From assembly GCA_904379015.1 (NCBI GenBank), contig CAJFHG010000001.1, positions 1 through 64,000 of the forward strand: DNA of 64,000 nucleotides. Direction: 5' to 3'. The notes beneath the pieces were generated by a model. That model was not told where the DNA came from. It saw only the letters and a list, made by a program, of their open reading frames with translations, and did no database searches. Positions 1 through 9,126 of the stretch are shown piece by piece. The DNA comes from Candidatus Paralachnospira caecorum. GTDB lineage: Bacteria; Bacillota; Clostridia; Lachnospirales; Lachnospiraceae. The number at the start of each line of letters is the position of its first letter. The first letter of the stretch is position 1. The position numbers and the translations under genes are program-made.

Positions 1-1
1 T

Positions 2-55
2 TGGATTTACACTGTGATTAAAGAGATCTGCAAAGGAGAAAGAGAAAATGATTGA
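2..55 (+). CDS. C-terminal tail of an unidentified protein, cut by the left edge
   Basis: The second plus frame is open from the first base to a TGA at 53-55 and reads as 17 residues ending GEREND. It overlaps the next ATG (48) by eight bases, the usual form of translational coupling. Too short to identify; it may be only chance reading. Confidence 0.3.
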   Translation, partial: WIYTVIKEICKGEREND

Positions 56-383
56 GATTGCCAGACTTCCGGCTGATGACCGGCGGGAGCTGTTTCATAT
101 CTGGCAGATGACCTATCAGAATCCGGAGGCGGCATATGTATGCATCAATTATACAGATCGGTTCTCCGATGAAGGAGAAGAGGCAGCTGCTTCCGCACCC
201 GCTTCACTTCTTCCAGGTCGATTTCCGCGCTTAACATACACGCGTTCTCATCTGCTTCCGCCAGAATATCTCCCCATGGAGACACGATCACAGAATGGCC
301 GTAGGAAAGATAGGAGGCCGATGGATCCAGCGCGGGCGCCGCGCCGACCATATAAACCTGATTGTCCACTGCGCGGCTCCTGA
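48..383 (+). pseudogene. Start of a plus-strand gene, probably truncated
   Basis: An ATG at 48 follows a good Shine-Dalgarno (AAAGGAG, 8-9 bases upstream), and the first 32 or so codons look coding (MIEIARLPADDRRELFHIWQ...). From base 145 onward the frame lies antisense to the 3' end of the amidase gene and becomes the low-complexity, Arg/Pro-rich reading typical of a shadow frame. I therefore read this as the 5' end of a gene whose remainder was lost or replaced, not as a 111-residue protein. No family recognised. Confidence 0.3.
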
Positions 384-963
384 ACAGAAGCTCCCAGTGT
401 CTTGGACCGGTGGTGCGGTTAAAAGCGGCCGGACAGAATATGATGACCGCCTTTTTGTCCGTCATCATGCGGAACAGCTCCGGAAAACGGATATCATAAC
501 AGATGCAGAGTCCCGCCGCGCCGAATTCTGTCTGAAAAACCGTGGCATGGTCTCCCGCGGACAGTGTCTCGGATTCCCGGAATTTCTGGCCGCCCTCAAT
601 GGCGATATCAAACAAATGGACCTTCCTGTGCTTTGCCAGCAGATTGCCAGCCCTGTCAAAGGCAAAAGAAGTATTGTAAACTTTCCCCGCCGCGTCTCTT
701 TCCGGTATGCTGCCGCCGATCAGATAGATTCCGTTCTCCCCGGCCGCCTCAGAAAGGCGCGTCACAGTCTCTCCGTCTTCCGGTTCCGCGTACAGAGGAA
801 ATTTTCCTGTCTCATAGGGGCAGGAGAACATTTCCGGAAGCACGGCAAAATCCGCGCCTGACGCCGCCGCCTTTTCGATCTGCGAAAGCGCGCGGCTGAT
901 ACTTTTTTCCTTTGTCTCTTCCGCGCTCATCTGAATGACCGCGATTCTGCAGGCTGATTTCAT
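145..963 (-). CDS. Carbon-nitrogen hydrolase (nitrilase/omega-amidase family)
   Basis: 272 residues, the normal size for the family. The Glu-Lys-Cys catalytic triad is visible: E44 in LPEMF, K114 in KHRKVHLFD and C155 in CICYDIRFPE. The last motif resembles the NIT2/omega-amidase branch that hydrolyses alpha-ketoglutaramate or alpha-ketosuccinamate, but the true substrate cannot be told from sequence. Cytoplasmic, no signal peptide. The start follows an AAGGA Shine-Dalgarno. It stands alone on the minus strand and is divergent from the PTS gene at 1112, sharing an intergenic region of about 150 bases. Confidence 0.9.
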   Translation of the reverse strand: MKSACRIAVIQMSAEETKEKSISRALSQIEKAAASGADFAVLPEMFSCPYETGKFPLYAEPEDGETVTRLSEAAGENGIYLIGGSIPERDAAGKVYNTSFAFDRAGNLLAKHRKVHLFDIAIEGGQKFRESETLSAGDHATVFQTEFGAAGLCICYDIRFPELFRMMTDKKAVIIFCPAAFNRTTGPRHWELLFRSRAVDNQVYMVGAAPALDPSASYLSYGHSVIVSPWGDILAEADENACMLSAEIDLEEVKRVRKQLPLLLHRRTDLYN

Positions 964-991
964 AAGCTGTCATCCTTTCCTTCTAATTTTC

Positions 992-1020
992 TTGAAAACT
1001 GTTCTGGGCAATGCTATACT
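992..1020 (+). promoter_or_regulatory. Sigma-A type promoter for the PTS EIIC gene
   Basis: TTGAAA (992-997), 17 bp, TATACT (1015-1020). The predicted transcript starts near 1027, giving a leader of about 85 bases before the ATG at 1112. Confidence 0.65.
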
Positions 1021-1111
1021 CTTTTTTGGTATATCAAAGAAATTCTGCGCCGGCAGGCTTCTGCGTCTGAAACGGCAGGATTTCAATTCAATTATAACAG
1101 AGGTGCCGCGT

Positions 1112-2245
1112 ATGGAAAGAACACAGAAACAAAGCATTGTCTCTATTGTCATCGATCATATTTCAAGCTGTATGGGACCGGTCGTTCCGATCCTGATTGC
1201 CGGCGGACTGGTAAAACTGCTGGTCATCATTTTCACCTATACCGGCCTGGTTGCCAACGGCAACACAACGGAACAGGTGCTCTCCATCATCGGAGACGCT
1301 CCTCTTTATTTTCTTCCGTTCCTGCTGGCCTATTCCGCGTCCGTGCACTTTAAAGTCAACACGGTACTGGCCATCGGCGCGGTCGGCGCTATGATGAGTC
1401 CCACCTTCGTAGAGCTTGCTTCTTCCACGGAAGATCTGTTCTTCGCGGGAATTCCGCTGATCAAAGCCGATTACGCATACAGCACCATTCCCATTATCCT
1501 TCTGATCGTTGTGATGATCTACATAGAAAAGGCCGTGCACCGGATCATGCCGAAGGCTCTGGACGATATCCTGTCGCCCCTGGTCATTCTCCTTGTTTCT
1601 TCTCTGCTCGGTCTTCTGGCCATCGGCCCTCTGGGCACCCTCATCGGAAACGCGCTTTCCGGAAGCATGTCCTGGCTTCAGGCCCGTGTCCCGGTCATTG
1701 CCTGGGCGCTGTTCGCAGGTCTTACGCCCCTTCTGGTCATGACCGGAACCCATTGGGTCTTCGTAGCCGTCGCCGTCAGTCAGCTGGGCGTCTATGGCGC
1801 AGAAGACGGGATCATGGTCGGGTTTTTCATCCTGACATTCTGCCAGGCAGGCGCGTGCCTTGCCGTCTTTTTCCGGGCGAAAACAGCTGAGCTGAAAAAG
1901 CTCTCTTTCAGCTGCGCCATTACCGTACTTCTGACCGGCGTGACGGAACCGCCCATTTTCGGCGTATGTCTGAAATACAAAAAGCCGCTCATTACATCCA
2001 TGATCGGCGCCGCCATCGCCGGCGCCTACCAGGGACTTGTAACGATTCACTGCTATGTGTACGCGTTCCCGGCGATTCCTTCTTTTCTCATGTTTTCCAG
2101 TCCCGACGAACCCGGAAATCTGGCCAAAGCGCTGATCGCGGCCGCCATCAGCTTCGCCGCCTCTTTCCTTCTGACCTTTTTCTTCGGCGGAAAGCTGGAC
2201 CGGGAGGAGCTGCCGGCTCCAGAGAAAGCAGAGGCCCGGGCATAA
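1112..2245 (+). CDS. PTS transporter subunit EIIC (glucose/beta-glucoside superfamily), no EIIB or EIIA
   Basis: 377 residues and about ten hydrophobic segments, the inner-membrane sugar-translocating domain of a phosphotransferase permease. The family signature shows as GVTEPPIFGVCLKYKKPL, which corresponds to GITEP.IYG in BglP/TreB-type EIIC. The upstream frame extension to 935 is rejected: the ATG at 1112 has an AGAGGTG Shine-Dalgarno and starts the real membrane protein. The C-terminus ends in a short charged tail with no EIIB cysteine domain and no EIIA histidine domain; neither is encoded nearby, so partner domains must come from elsewhere. Substrate unknown. Confidence 0.88.
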   Translation: MERTQKQSIVSIVIDHISSCMGPVVPILIAGGLVKLLVIIFTYTGLVANGNTTEQVLSIIGDAPLYFLPFLLAYSASVHFKVNTVLAIGAVGAMMSPTFVELASSTEDLFFAGIPLIKADYAYSTIPIILLIVVMIYIEKAVHRIMPKALDDILSPLVILLVSSLLGLLAIGPLGTLIGNALSGSMSWLQARVPVIAWALFAGLTPLLVMTGTHWVFVAVAVSQLGVYGAEDGIMVGFFILTFCQAGACLAVFFRAKTAELKKLSFSCAITVLLTGVTEPPIFGVCLKYKKPLITSMIGAAIAGAYQGLVTIHCYVYAFPAIPSFLMFSSPDEPGNLAKALIAAAISFAASFLLTFFFGGKLDREELPAPEKAEARA

Positions 2246-2254
2246 GCCGGGCCT
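2232..2254. terminator. Hairpin between convergent PTS and LUD genes
   Basis: 8-bp GC-rich stem (AGGCCCGG / CCGGGCCT) with a 7-base loop that contains the PTS gene's TAA stop. There is no strong T-run on either side, so termination may be weak or Rho-assisted. Confidence 0.4.
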
Positions 2255-2266
2255 GAGACATCTGGA

Positions 2267-2908
2267 TCAGTACCCCAGATCTTCTCCCACCAGGATCACC
2301 TTGATCCGTCCTGCAGGCTTGCAGTTTCTGGTGGTCAGGATCTGGTTGCAGATACAGTCAGGTGATTTGCAGTCGCCGCACATACCCGTGACCGTGCAGG
2401 GCGTTTTCCCCAGAAAACGCTGCTGGTTCATGGGAGCGGCGATGGTTCTTGCCCGGACCAGCGCGTCTTCGGCTGTTTTCACCACTTTATTCATTCCCGC
2501 GATCACAAGGACATGCTCTGGACCATAAATCAGCGCCGCGATCCGGTTTCCGTTTCCGTCCACATTGACAAGCTGCCCGTCCTCACTGATCCCGTTGGCG
2601 CTGGTCAGGTAAAAATCCGCTCCAAACGCCTCAAGACAGGCTTTTCGTTTGTCTTCCGCCGAGTCATAAACATCTCTGTCGATCACCCTGTAGTTTCCCT
2701 CATGAAGCGCTTTTGTAAGTCCCAGATCGCGGATCGTCATGGACCCGCCCCAGGATACGCTCGCCCCCTCGGGAATCAGCTCCAGCGCTTTTTTCAGCGC
2801 TTCCTCACCTGTGGCGCAGTAATAAGCCTCAAAATTACGCGCCTCCAGATTTTTAACCACATTGCTTCCTCTTTTTTCATTCATCAGTTCTCTTGGCGTC
2901 TGTCCCAT
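2267..2908 (-). CDS. LUD-domain protein (LutC/DUF162-like)
   Basis: 213 residues. The N-terminal half carries LUD-family features (VKNLEARNFEAYYC, SVSWGGSMTIRDLGL, VYGPEHVLVIAG-type core). The C-terminus has a cysteine cluster, GMCGDCKSPDCICN, that could bind a metal or Fe-S cluster. LUD proteins include LutC of lactate utilisation, but this stand-alone form without LutA or LutB is common in Clostridia and its reaction is not established. It follows the YhcC gene with a one-base gap and is the last gene of the minus-strand run that begins at 8961. Confidence 0.8.
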   Translation of the reverse strand: MGQTPRELMNEKRGSNVVKNLEARNFEAYYCATGEEALKKALELIPEGASVSWGGSMTIRDLGLTKALHEGNYRVIDRDVYDSAEDKRKACLEAFGADFYLTSANGISEDGQLVNVDGNGNRIAALIYGPEHVLVIAGMNKVVKTAEDALVRARTIAAPMNQQRFLGKTPCTVTGMCGDCKSPDCICNQILTTRNCKPAGRIKVILVGEDLGY

Positions 2909-2909
2909 A

Positions 2910-3848
2910 TCAATACCTCCTTTTGAAATCCATTCCCTGGCGGATTCCCAGCATCTTCATATCCCTGTGCAGAGTATTCAGCACCATCTTTTTATTTCCG
3001 CTCCACAGAGGAGCGATCAACAGGCGTTTCGGACCATCCCCGGTAATGCGGTGGATCACAGTTTCCGGCCTGAGCCGCCTGATCGCCGCAAACAGAAGCG
3101 TCTCATATTCTTCAAAAGAAAGGGCCCTCACTTCTCCCGTCCGGTACAGCGCTTCCAGACCAGTCCCTTTCAGAATATGGAGAAGCTGCAGCTTCACCCC
3201 CTCCACGGCCTGTTCATTGAGATAATCAATGGTCTTCAACAGACCGGCTTCTCCTTCGCCCGGCAGTCCGATGATCACATGGGCAATCACAGGTATGCCG
3301 AGGGCTCCCAGATGTTGCCTCGCTTCTGTAAAACAGGAAAGGGGATAGCCCCGCCGTATCCATCCGGCTGTTTTTTCACTGGCGGTCTGCAGTCCCAGCT
3401 CGATCCATACCGGCTTTCTCTGATTCAGTTTTCCCAGCAGCTCCAGCACGCCGTCCGGAAGACAGTCCGGCCTGGTGGCAATGGAAAGGACTTCCACTTC
3501 TTCATCCTCCATCGCCTCCGTAAAAAGAGTCTCCAGCCTTGCGGCTGGAGCGTATGTGTTCGTAAATGCCTGAAAATAAGCGATATATCCTCCGGGCTTT
3601 CCCTTGGGCAGCTTGTCTCTGATCCTTTCCTTGGCAGTCTTCAGCTGCTCCCTCACAGACAGCTCCCGGTCGGCCGCGAAATCACCGGAACCGCCTTCAC
3701 TGCAGAAGATACAGCCGCCGTATCCCACAGTTCCGTCCCGGTTCGGACAGGTCATGCCGCCGTCCAGAGAAATCTTATACAGCTTTTTTCCGAACTGCTT
3801 TCTGATTTCCCAGTTCAGAGAATGATAGGGGGTTCCGTCCCATTCCAT
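2910..3848 (-). CDS. Radical SAM protein, TIGR01212/YhcC family
   Basis: 312 residues. The SAM-radical Fe-S cysteines are C34, C46 and C49 in a CX11CX2C arrangement (CPNRDGTVGYGGCIFC), the spacing specific to this family rather than the usual CX3CX2C. A Gly-rich SAM site and an ELGLQT segment typical of the Elp3-like branch follow. E. coli YhcC and B. subtilis YtqA are homologues; their substrate is not settled, with tRNA modification the usual proposal. It abuts the LUD gene and lies 58 bases after the HAD gene. Confidence 0.88.
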   Translation of the reverse strand: MEWDGTPYHSLNWEIRKQFGKKLYKISLDGGMTCPNRDGTVGYGGCIFCSEGGSGDFAADRELSVREQLKTAKERIRDKLPKGKPGGYIAYFQAFTNTYAPAARLETLFTEAMEDEEVEVLSIATRPDCLPDGVLELLGKLNQRKPVWIELGLQTASEKTAGWIRRGYPLSCFTEARQHLGALGIPVIAHVIIGLPGEGEAGLLKTIDYLNEQAVEGVKLQLLHILKGTGLEALYRTGEVRALSFEEYETLLFAAIRRLRPETVIHRITGDGPKRLLIAPLWSGNKKMVLNTLHRDMKMLGIRQGMDFKRRY

Positions 3849-3906
3849 GCGCCTTCCCGTCCTTTGCCCTTTATTCAGGCCGCTTTGTCCTGTACAGCGT
3901 CCCTTC

Positions 3907-4560
3907 TCATCGAAGAAGCGTCTGAGTCAGTTCCTCAATGGTATCCACGATCTCATCTGCGCCGGCCTTCTCCAGCTCTTCCCGGCCGCCATATCCGTAT
4001 GTGACGCCCACACAGGCAATCCCGTTCTCTCTGGCGCCTATGACATCATGTTTCCGGTCCCCGACCATGAGCACCGACGGCCTGTCAGACTCCCGGACCC
4101 CGAAACGCCTCAGGGCCTCCTCGATGACCTCGCCTTTTCTGACCCTTGTGCCGTCCATCTCGCTGCCTGTAACAGACTCAAAATAATCCCGGATCCGGAA
4201 ATGGGAAAGGATCGTCTCAGCGAATTCCCATGGTTTGGAGGTGGCGACTCCCAGACGCTTTCCGGCATTCCTCAGAGTTCCCAGCATCTGTTCCATGCCC
4301 TCATAAATCTCATTTTCAAAAATCCCTGTCTTACGGAACCGTTCCCGGTATTTCGCGACAGCTTTCTTCGCCTCTTCTTCTGTGAAACCGCAGAATTCCA
4401 TGAACATATCCAGAAGAGGCGGCCCGATAAAAGGCGTCAGCGCGTCCAGCTCCGGAGCCGGATAGCCGAGGGACTCTATTCCGTACCGGACGCTGCGGGT
4501 GATGCCCTCTTTAGGATCTGTCAGCGTCCCGTCCAGATCAAATAAAATAATATCCGCCAT
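3907..4560 (-). CDS. HAD-superfamily phosphatase (phosphoglycolate phosphatase-like)
   Basis: 217 residues. HAD motif I is FDLDGTLTD with the nucleophile D8 and acid/base D10, motif II is the ATSKPW region, motif III/IV is MVGDRKHDVIGA. A helical cap domain between motifs I and II places it in subfamily IA with Gph and PpaX. Such enzymes clean up phosphoglycolate or other phosphomonoesters; the substrate is not readable. It begins 20 bases after gpsA ends, in the same direction. Confidence 0.88.
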   Translation of the reverse strand: MADIILFDLDGTLTDPKEGITRSVRYGIESLGYPAPELDALTPFIGPPLLDMFMEFCGFTEEEAKKAVAKYRERFRKTGIFENEIYEGMEQMLGTLRNAGKRLGVATSKPWEFAETILSHFRIRDYFESVTGSEMDGTRVRKGEVIEEALRRFGVRESDRPSVLMVGDRKHDVIGARENGIACVGVTYGYGGREELEKAGADEIVDTIEELTQTLLR

Positions 4561-4580
4561 TTTTCAGTCACCTGTCTGTT

Positions 4581-5591
4581 TTATTTTTCCCAGGGAATAT
4601 TGGGATGCTCGATTCCCTTATCCCGGAGCATCAGGTCTTCCACCGCGTCCGACGCCTTCTTCCCTTCAAATAAAACCCGATTGATCTCTTTTGTAATGGG
4701 CATTTCCACATCGTAGCGATCAGCCAGTTTTGCGGCCGCCTTCGCGGAATAAACCCCTTCTACCACCATCTGCACTTCATCCATGGCTTCCTCCATGGTT
4801 TTTCCCTGTCCGATGAGAATCCCCGCTCTCCGGTTCCGGCTGTGCATGCTCGCGCAGGTGACGATCAGATCTCCGATCCCGCTGAGACCGTACATGGTCT
4901 CCACATGGGCTCCCATCTTCAGCGCCAGTCTGGTGATCTCCGCCATTCCCCGCGTGATCAGGGCTGCTTTCGTATTATCCCCATATCCCAGGCCGTCGGC
5001 AACCCCTGCCGCCAGGGCGATCACATTTTTCAGAGAACCGCCCAGCTCGATTCCTTCGATATCAGGGCTGGTATATACACGGAATACACTGCACATGAAA
5101 ATATTCTGGATATATTCCGCTGTCTGTCTGTCTCTCGCTCCCACCACACAGGTGGTAGGCATTCCCCGGCTCACCTCTTCTGCGTGACTGGGGCCGGAAA
5201 GCACGGCCACATTGGCCTGCGGCACCTCTTCCTCGATCTGCTCGGACAGCGTCATCAAAGTTTCCTCTTCAATTCCCTTTGCCACATTGACAATGATCTG
5301 TCCGTCAGCCACATAAGGCTTCATTTTTCTGGCCGTCTGCCGGGTGAATACAGAAGGCACCGAAAGGACCAGAAGATCTGCTCCTTTTATGCACGCTTCC
5401 AGGTCTCCGGTGATCTCCATATCAGAAGGAATGGCGATTCCCGGAAGATTCTTGTGCTCTCTTTTTTCCCGGAGCATATCCACCTCATCCTGGATCGCGG
5501 ACCATACCTTTACCGTGTGTCCTTTTTTATACAGCAGAAGGGAAAGCGCCATCCCCCATGTGCCGGAACCGATAATACTGACATTCGCCAT
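4581..5591 (-). CDS. gpsA: NAD(P)-dependent glycerol-3-phosphate dehydrogenase
   Basis: 336 residues from the ATG at 5591, preceded by AAGGAG at a good distance; the frame extends to 5609 but MKRRRI in front has no matching Shine-Dalgarno. The enzyme reduces dihydroxyacetone phosphate to sn-glycerol 3-phosphate for phospholipid synthesis. Visible features: the N-terminal Rossmann motif GSGTWGMAL, the SGPSHAEEV segment, and the C-terminal catalytic-lysine stretch GGSLKNVIALAAG with YGDNTKAALITRG. It directly follows plsY, the acyltransferase that uses its product. Confidence 0.97.
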   Translation of the reverse strand: MANVSIIGSGTWGMALSLLLYKKGHTVKVWSAIQDEVDMLREKREHKNLPGIAIPSDMEITGDLEACIKGADLLVLSVPSVFTRQTARKMKPYVADGQIIVNVAKGIEEETLMTLSEQIEEEVPQANVAVLSGPSHAEEVSRGMPTTCVVGARDRQTAEYIQNIFMCSVFRVYTSPDIEGIELGGSLKNVIALAAGVADGLGYGDNTKAALITRGMAEITRLALKMGAHVETMYGLSGIGDLIVTCASMHSRNRRAGILIGQGKTMEEAMDEVQMVVEGVYSAKAAAKLADRYDVEMPITKEINRVLFEGKKASDAVEDLMLRDKGIEHPNIPWEK

Positions 5592-5618
5592 AATTCTTCT
5601 CCTTTTCATCCACGCCGT

Positions 5619-6254
5619 TTATTTTTTGGAACCGAATCTGTTTTCTGTCCCGTTTAAAAGCCGTTTGATATTGGCACGGTGCCGCCAGTAAGCCAGCGCC
5701 GCAAATAAAAGCACGATCACATAAGATTCCAGCAGATATTCTCCCGCCAGAGGAAGGAGCCCCATCTGCCCGAGGATCAGCCACATGATCAGAAACAGGC
5801 TGACCACCAGAAGGGAGCCGACCGACACGATCCGTGTCGCCGCCACGCTGATCACAAAAGCCGCCAGACAGACCAGAGTAATCCTCCAGTCCATGGTGAT
5901 GATCACGCCGGCTGTCGCCGCGATCCCCTTACCGCCTTTGAAATGCAGATAGCAGGGGTAATTATGTCCCAGCACCACGCCAAGCCCTCCATACAGCACA
6001 AGAAGCGGCATCATATCCGGCTTTGACGCTCCGTAAAAGAAACGGATCAGAAGGCACAGCACCACTGCTTTCAGAAAGTCTCCCAGAAATACCAGAATAC
6101 CAGCCTTTTTTCCCAATACACGCAGGGCATTGGTTGTTCCGGAATTTCCGCTCCCATACTGCCTGAGATCCTTATGCACGATCCTTCCGTAAAGATAGCC
6201 GGTCTGGAACAGGCCGAACACATAGCCGACTGCAAGACAAATCACTCGCTCCAT
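5619..6254 (-). CDS. plsY: Glycerol-3-phosphate acyltransferase PlsY
   Basis: 211 residues, multi-pass inner-membrane enzyme that moves the acyl group from acyl-phosphate to glycerol 3-phosphate to make lysophosphatidate. The conserved loops are present: GSGNSGTTNALRVLG (motif 1), GHNYPCYLHFKGGKGIA (motif 2) and an RHRANIKRLL segment near the end. Its stop is three bases downstream of der's stop-side neighbour and 27 bases before the gpsA ATG, the common der-plsY-gpsA arrangement of Clostridia. Confidence 0.97.
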   Translation of the reverse strand: MERVICLAVGYVFGLFQTGYLYGRIVHKDLRQYGSGNSGTTNALRVLGKKAGILVFLGDFLKAVVLCLLIRFFYGASKPDMMPLLVLYGGLGVVLGHNYPCYLHFKGGKGIAATAGVIITMDWRITLVCLAAFVISVAATRIVSVGSLLVVSLFLIMWLILGQMGLLPLAGEYLLESYVIVLLFAALAYWRHRANIKRLLNGTENRFGSKK

Positions 6255-6256
6255 GG

Positions 6257-7582
6257 TTAATTTTTATCCTTCCTTTCCCTGGTAATAAATCTAAGCGGCG
6301 TACCGCCGAAGCCAAAGGCCTCTCTGATCTTGTTTTCCAGATACCGGGTATAGGAAAAATGCATCAGCTCCTTGTCATTGACAAAAAGCACAAAGGTGGG
6401 CGGCTTCACCGATACCTGCGTCATATAATATATTTTCAGACGGTGTCCCTTATCGGACGGAGGCTGCTGCATGGCGACCGCCTCCATCAGGATTTCGTTG
6501 AGAACACCGGTGGCGATCCGGAGATTCTGGTTCTCGATCACCACATCAATATGATCGAATAATTTCGGAAGCCGCTGTCCGGTCAGAGCCGATATATAAA
6601 TAATATCCGCATAGGGCATAAAGGAAAGGATCTCCCGGATCTTCTTTGAAAACTTGTTGGAAGTATTGGTGTCCTTTTCAATGGCGTCCCATTTATTGAC
6701 CGCGATGATCATTCCCTTGCCCCTCTCATGGGCAATGCCCGCGATCTTGGCATCCTGTTCTGTCACGCCTTCAGCGGCATCGATCACCAGTACCGTCACG
6801 TCTGCCCGCTCCACAGCCGTCACGGTGCGGATAATGCTGTACCGCTCCAGATCCTCCTTGATCCGGCTCTTTCTTCTGAGTCCCGCCGTATCGATCAGCA
6901 CATATTCCCTGCCGTTCCGTTTAATCACAGTATCAATGGCGTCTCTTGTGGTCCCTGCCACATCTGAAACGATCACTCTGTTTTCTCCCAGCAGCTTATT
7001 GATAATAGAGGATTTTCCCACATTGGGCTTCCCAACAATGGCGATCCGGGGGCGGTCATCCTCCTCTTCCCCGCTGTCAGACGGACGGAAATGACGGACC
7101 ACCTCATCCAGCATATCGCCGATGCCCAGCATGGACGCGGCCGAGACCGGAACAGGATCCCCAATGCCCAGATTATAAAACTCATATACGTCCGTCATAT
7201 ATTTCGCAAAACTGTCCACTTTATTGACCACCAGAACAACCGGCTTGCCCGAACGTCTCAGCATATCCGCCACTTTCGCGTCTGCGTCCACAAGGCCCTG
7301 ACGGACATCTGTGATAAAAATGATCACATCTGCCGTATCAATGGCGATCTGCGCCTGCTCCCGCATCTGCGAAAGAATGATATCCTTTGAGTCCGGCTCG
7401 ATTCCGCCGGTATCGATCAGGGTAAACTTTCTGTCCAGCCAGGTACAGTCCGCGTAGATCCTGTCCCGGGTCACTCCCGGCGTATCTTTTACGATGGAAA
7501 TCTTTTCTCCTGCCAGCGCGTTGAACAGAGTTGATTTTCCCACGTTGGGACGGCCGACAATGGCTACAATTGGTTTGCTCAT
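6257..7582 (-). CDS. der: Ribosome-assembly GTPase Der (EngA)
   Basis: 441 residues with two tandem G domains and a C-terminal KH-like domain. First G domain: [18 protein letters not shown]. Second: [21 protein letters not shown]. The KH-like part ends with [14 protein letters not shown]. It acts in 50S subunit maturation. The ATG at 7582 overlaps the stop of the upstream DUF512 gene by four bases, so translation is likely coupled. Confidence 0.98.
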   Translation of the reverse strand: MSKPIVAIVGRPNVGKSTLFNALAGEKISIVKDTPGVTRDRIYADCTWLDRKFTLIDTGGIEPDSKDIILSQMREQAQIAIDTADVIIFITDVRQGLVDADAKVADMLRRSGKPVVLVVNKVDSFAKYMTDVYEFYNLGIGDPVPVSAASMLGIGDMLDEVVRHFRPSDSGEEEDDRPRIAIVGKPNVGKSSIINKLLGENRVIVSDVAGTTRDAIDTVIKRNGREYVLIDTAGLRRKSRIKEDLERYSIIRTVTAVERADVTVLVIDAAEGVTEQDAKIAGIAHERGKGMIIAVNKWDAIEKDTNTSNKFSKKIREILSFMPYADIIYISALTGQRLPKLFDHIDVVIENQNLRIATGVLNEILMEAVAMQQPPSDKGHRLKIYYMTQVSVKPPTFVLFVNDKELMHFSYTRYLENKIREAFGFGGTPLRFITRERKDKN

Positions 7583-8961
7583 GTATCAAAACTCTCCTTA
7601 TCATTCAGTTCATATGGACGGTATCTGCCCGGAGTCCCTTCTGCCGGAAAACCGGACAGGGCAGCGACAAATTCCTGTCCGCTTGATTTTACAATATCCA
7701 CCTTTGTTTGTAAAGCGGATTGAAGCTGTCCAACCGTCACATCATCCAGAAAAACCGGTTCTCCGCTCTTCAGCATGTTTTCCGGAAGAAGAAGGACCTC
7801 TCCCAGATCTCTGCCCTTCAGCTGCGCCTCCAGATCCTGTCCCGTGATCAGCCCCGAAACTGTGATCCGTTCTCCGAAAAACCGATTCTCAATGGCATGT
7901 ACGGTCACCTCAAGTCCGGAATATGTCTCACAGACCAGATCAGAAAGCTGTTTGATAACGGGTGCGGCCAGACATCCGGTGGCAATGGACACCCGCCTTC
8001 TGCCAATGTCCGTTTTTGGGGACTGTTCCAGCGTCTGCCGGACCTCTTCCTCGAGAAGACGGACCATCCCCACTCCGTTTTCCAGCTGCGGATAGCCGTC
8101 ATACCGTTCTTCCTCCGGAATCGCTCTGCCTGTCATCAGATAAAACTCGTCGCTGGCATGGATAAAATGGCAGCCGTACTGTTCCAAAAAATAAGACTGA
8201 TATTGTTCAATCCTGTCTATCGTATCCTCCATATCCTCTTTTCCAAGAGGAAGCAGCGGATCCAGAGAATCCCGGAACCGCGTCAGTCCCACAGGCACAA
8301 CCGACACGCTTTTCATGCAGGGAAGATATGGTTCCAGGGCCCGGATGGTTTCCTCCAGGCTGTCTCTGTCATTGATGCCTCTGCAAAGAACGATCTGTCC
8401 GTTCATCTCAATCCCGGCATCCCGAAGCCGGTCCATCTTTTCCAGAGCCTCCCCCGCAAACCGGTTGTGCAGCATCCGGCAGCGGAGCTCCGGATCCATT
8501 GTATGAATCGATATATTGATCGGCCCCAGATGATAGGCAATGATCCGGTCAATGTCATGATCGCTCATGTTGGTAAGCGTCACATAATTTCCCTGCAGAA
8601 ACGACAGCCTGCTGTCATCATCTTTAAAATACAGCGTTTCCCGCATCCCGGGCGGCATCTGGTCAATAAAACAGAAGACACATTTGTTCCTGCAGGAACG
8701 ATACTCATCCATCAGGCCGTTTTCAAATTCGGCGCCCAGATCCTCGTCCTCATCCTTCTCCACCTCCAGAAGCCATTCTTCTCCGTCCTGCTTCCTGACC
8801 AGGAGCTCCACATATGTATCTTCCATAAAATACTGATAGTCAAATATGTCTTCTATCTTATGTCCGTTTATTTCCAGCAGTACATCACCTTTGGAAAGCT
8901 CCAGCTCCTCCGCCAGGGAACCGGATCTCACCAGGGTAATGACATGTCCTTTTTCTTTCAT
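7579..8961 (-). CDS. DUF512 / PDZ radical-SAM family protein
   Basis: 460 residues from the ATG at 8961, chosen because CAGGAG lies just upstream; an in-frame ATG at 8988 has no such site. Residues about 1-75 form a PDZ-like domain ([19 protein letters not shown]). A radical-SAM-like core follows with cysteines in [14 protein letters not shown] (CX3CX2C), and the C-terminal half is the DUF512 region. It is almost always next to der in Clostridia, as here, where it overlaps der by four bases, but its biochemical role is not established. First gene of the run ending at 2267. Confidence 0.9.
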   Translation of the reverse strand: MKEKGHVITLVRSGSLAEELELSKGDVLLEINGHKIEDIFDYQYFMEDTYVELLVRKQDGEEWLLEVEKDEDEDLGAEFENGLMDEYRSCRNKCVFCFIDQMPPGMRETLYFKDDDSRLSFLQGNYVTLTNMSDHDIDRIIAYHLGPINISIHTMDPELRCRMLHNRFAGEALEKMDRLRDAGIEMNGQIVLCRGINDRDSLEETIRALEPYLPCMKSVSVVPVGLTRFRDSLDPLLPLGKEDMEDTIDRIEQYQSYFLEQYGCHFIHASDEFYLMTGRAIPEEERYDGYPQLENGVGMVRLLEEEVRQTLEQSPKTDIGRRRVSIATGCLAAPVIKQLSDLVCETYSGLEVTVHAIENRFFGERITVSGLITGQDLEAQLKGRDLGEVLLLPENMLKSGEPVFLDDVTVGQLQSALQTKVDIVKSSGQEFVAALSGFPAEGTPGRYRPYELNDKESFDT

Positions 8962-8997
8962 AATCAAACTCCTGAATGAATCCTTCACATCTTTTTT

Positions 8998-9026
8998 ATC
9001 ATATCAATATTTATCTTTTTTGTAAA
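8998..9026 (-). promoter_or_regulatory. Sigma-A type promoter for the DUF512-der-plsY-gpsA run
   Basis: Read on the minus strand: TTTACA (9026-9021), 17 bp, TATGAT (9003-8998). It lies about 30 bases upstream of the ATG at 8961 and is back to back with the prs promoter. Confidence 0.6.
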
Positions 9027-9055
9027 GGATTGCGCAGGATTTGATGCTTTTGCAC

Positions 9056-9084
9056 TTGCGAAAAAGCGCAGGAAATGTTATAAA
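9056..9084 (+). promoter_or_regulatory. Sigma-A type promoter for prs
   Basis: TTGCGA (9056-9061), 17 bp, TATAAA (9079-9084), then a GTGGAGG ribosome-binding site just before the ATG at 9127. Confidence 0.6.
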
Positions 9085-9126
9085 TTGTTATGGATACAAT
9101 CATCAGTTTAATAGTGGAGGAATCTC

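Noticed and set aside
1163..2050. 295-residue minus-strand frame antisense to the PTS gene
   Set aside because: No ribosome-binding site, Asp/Gly/His-rich shadow composition and full overlap with a convincing membrane protein.
7720..8979. 419-residue plus-strand frame over the DUF512 gene
   Set aside because: Mirror of the real gene; composition is that of a shadow frame and the radical-SAM reading on the other strand is clear.
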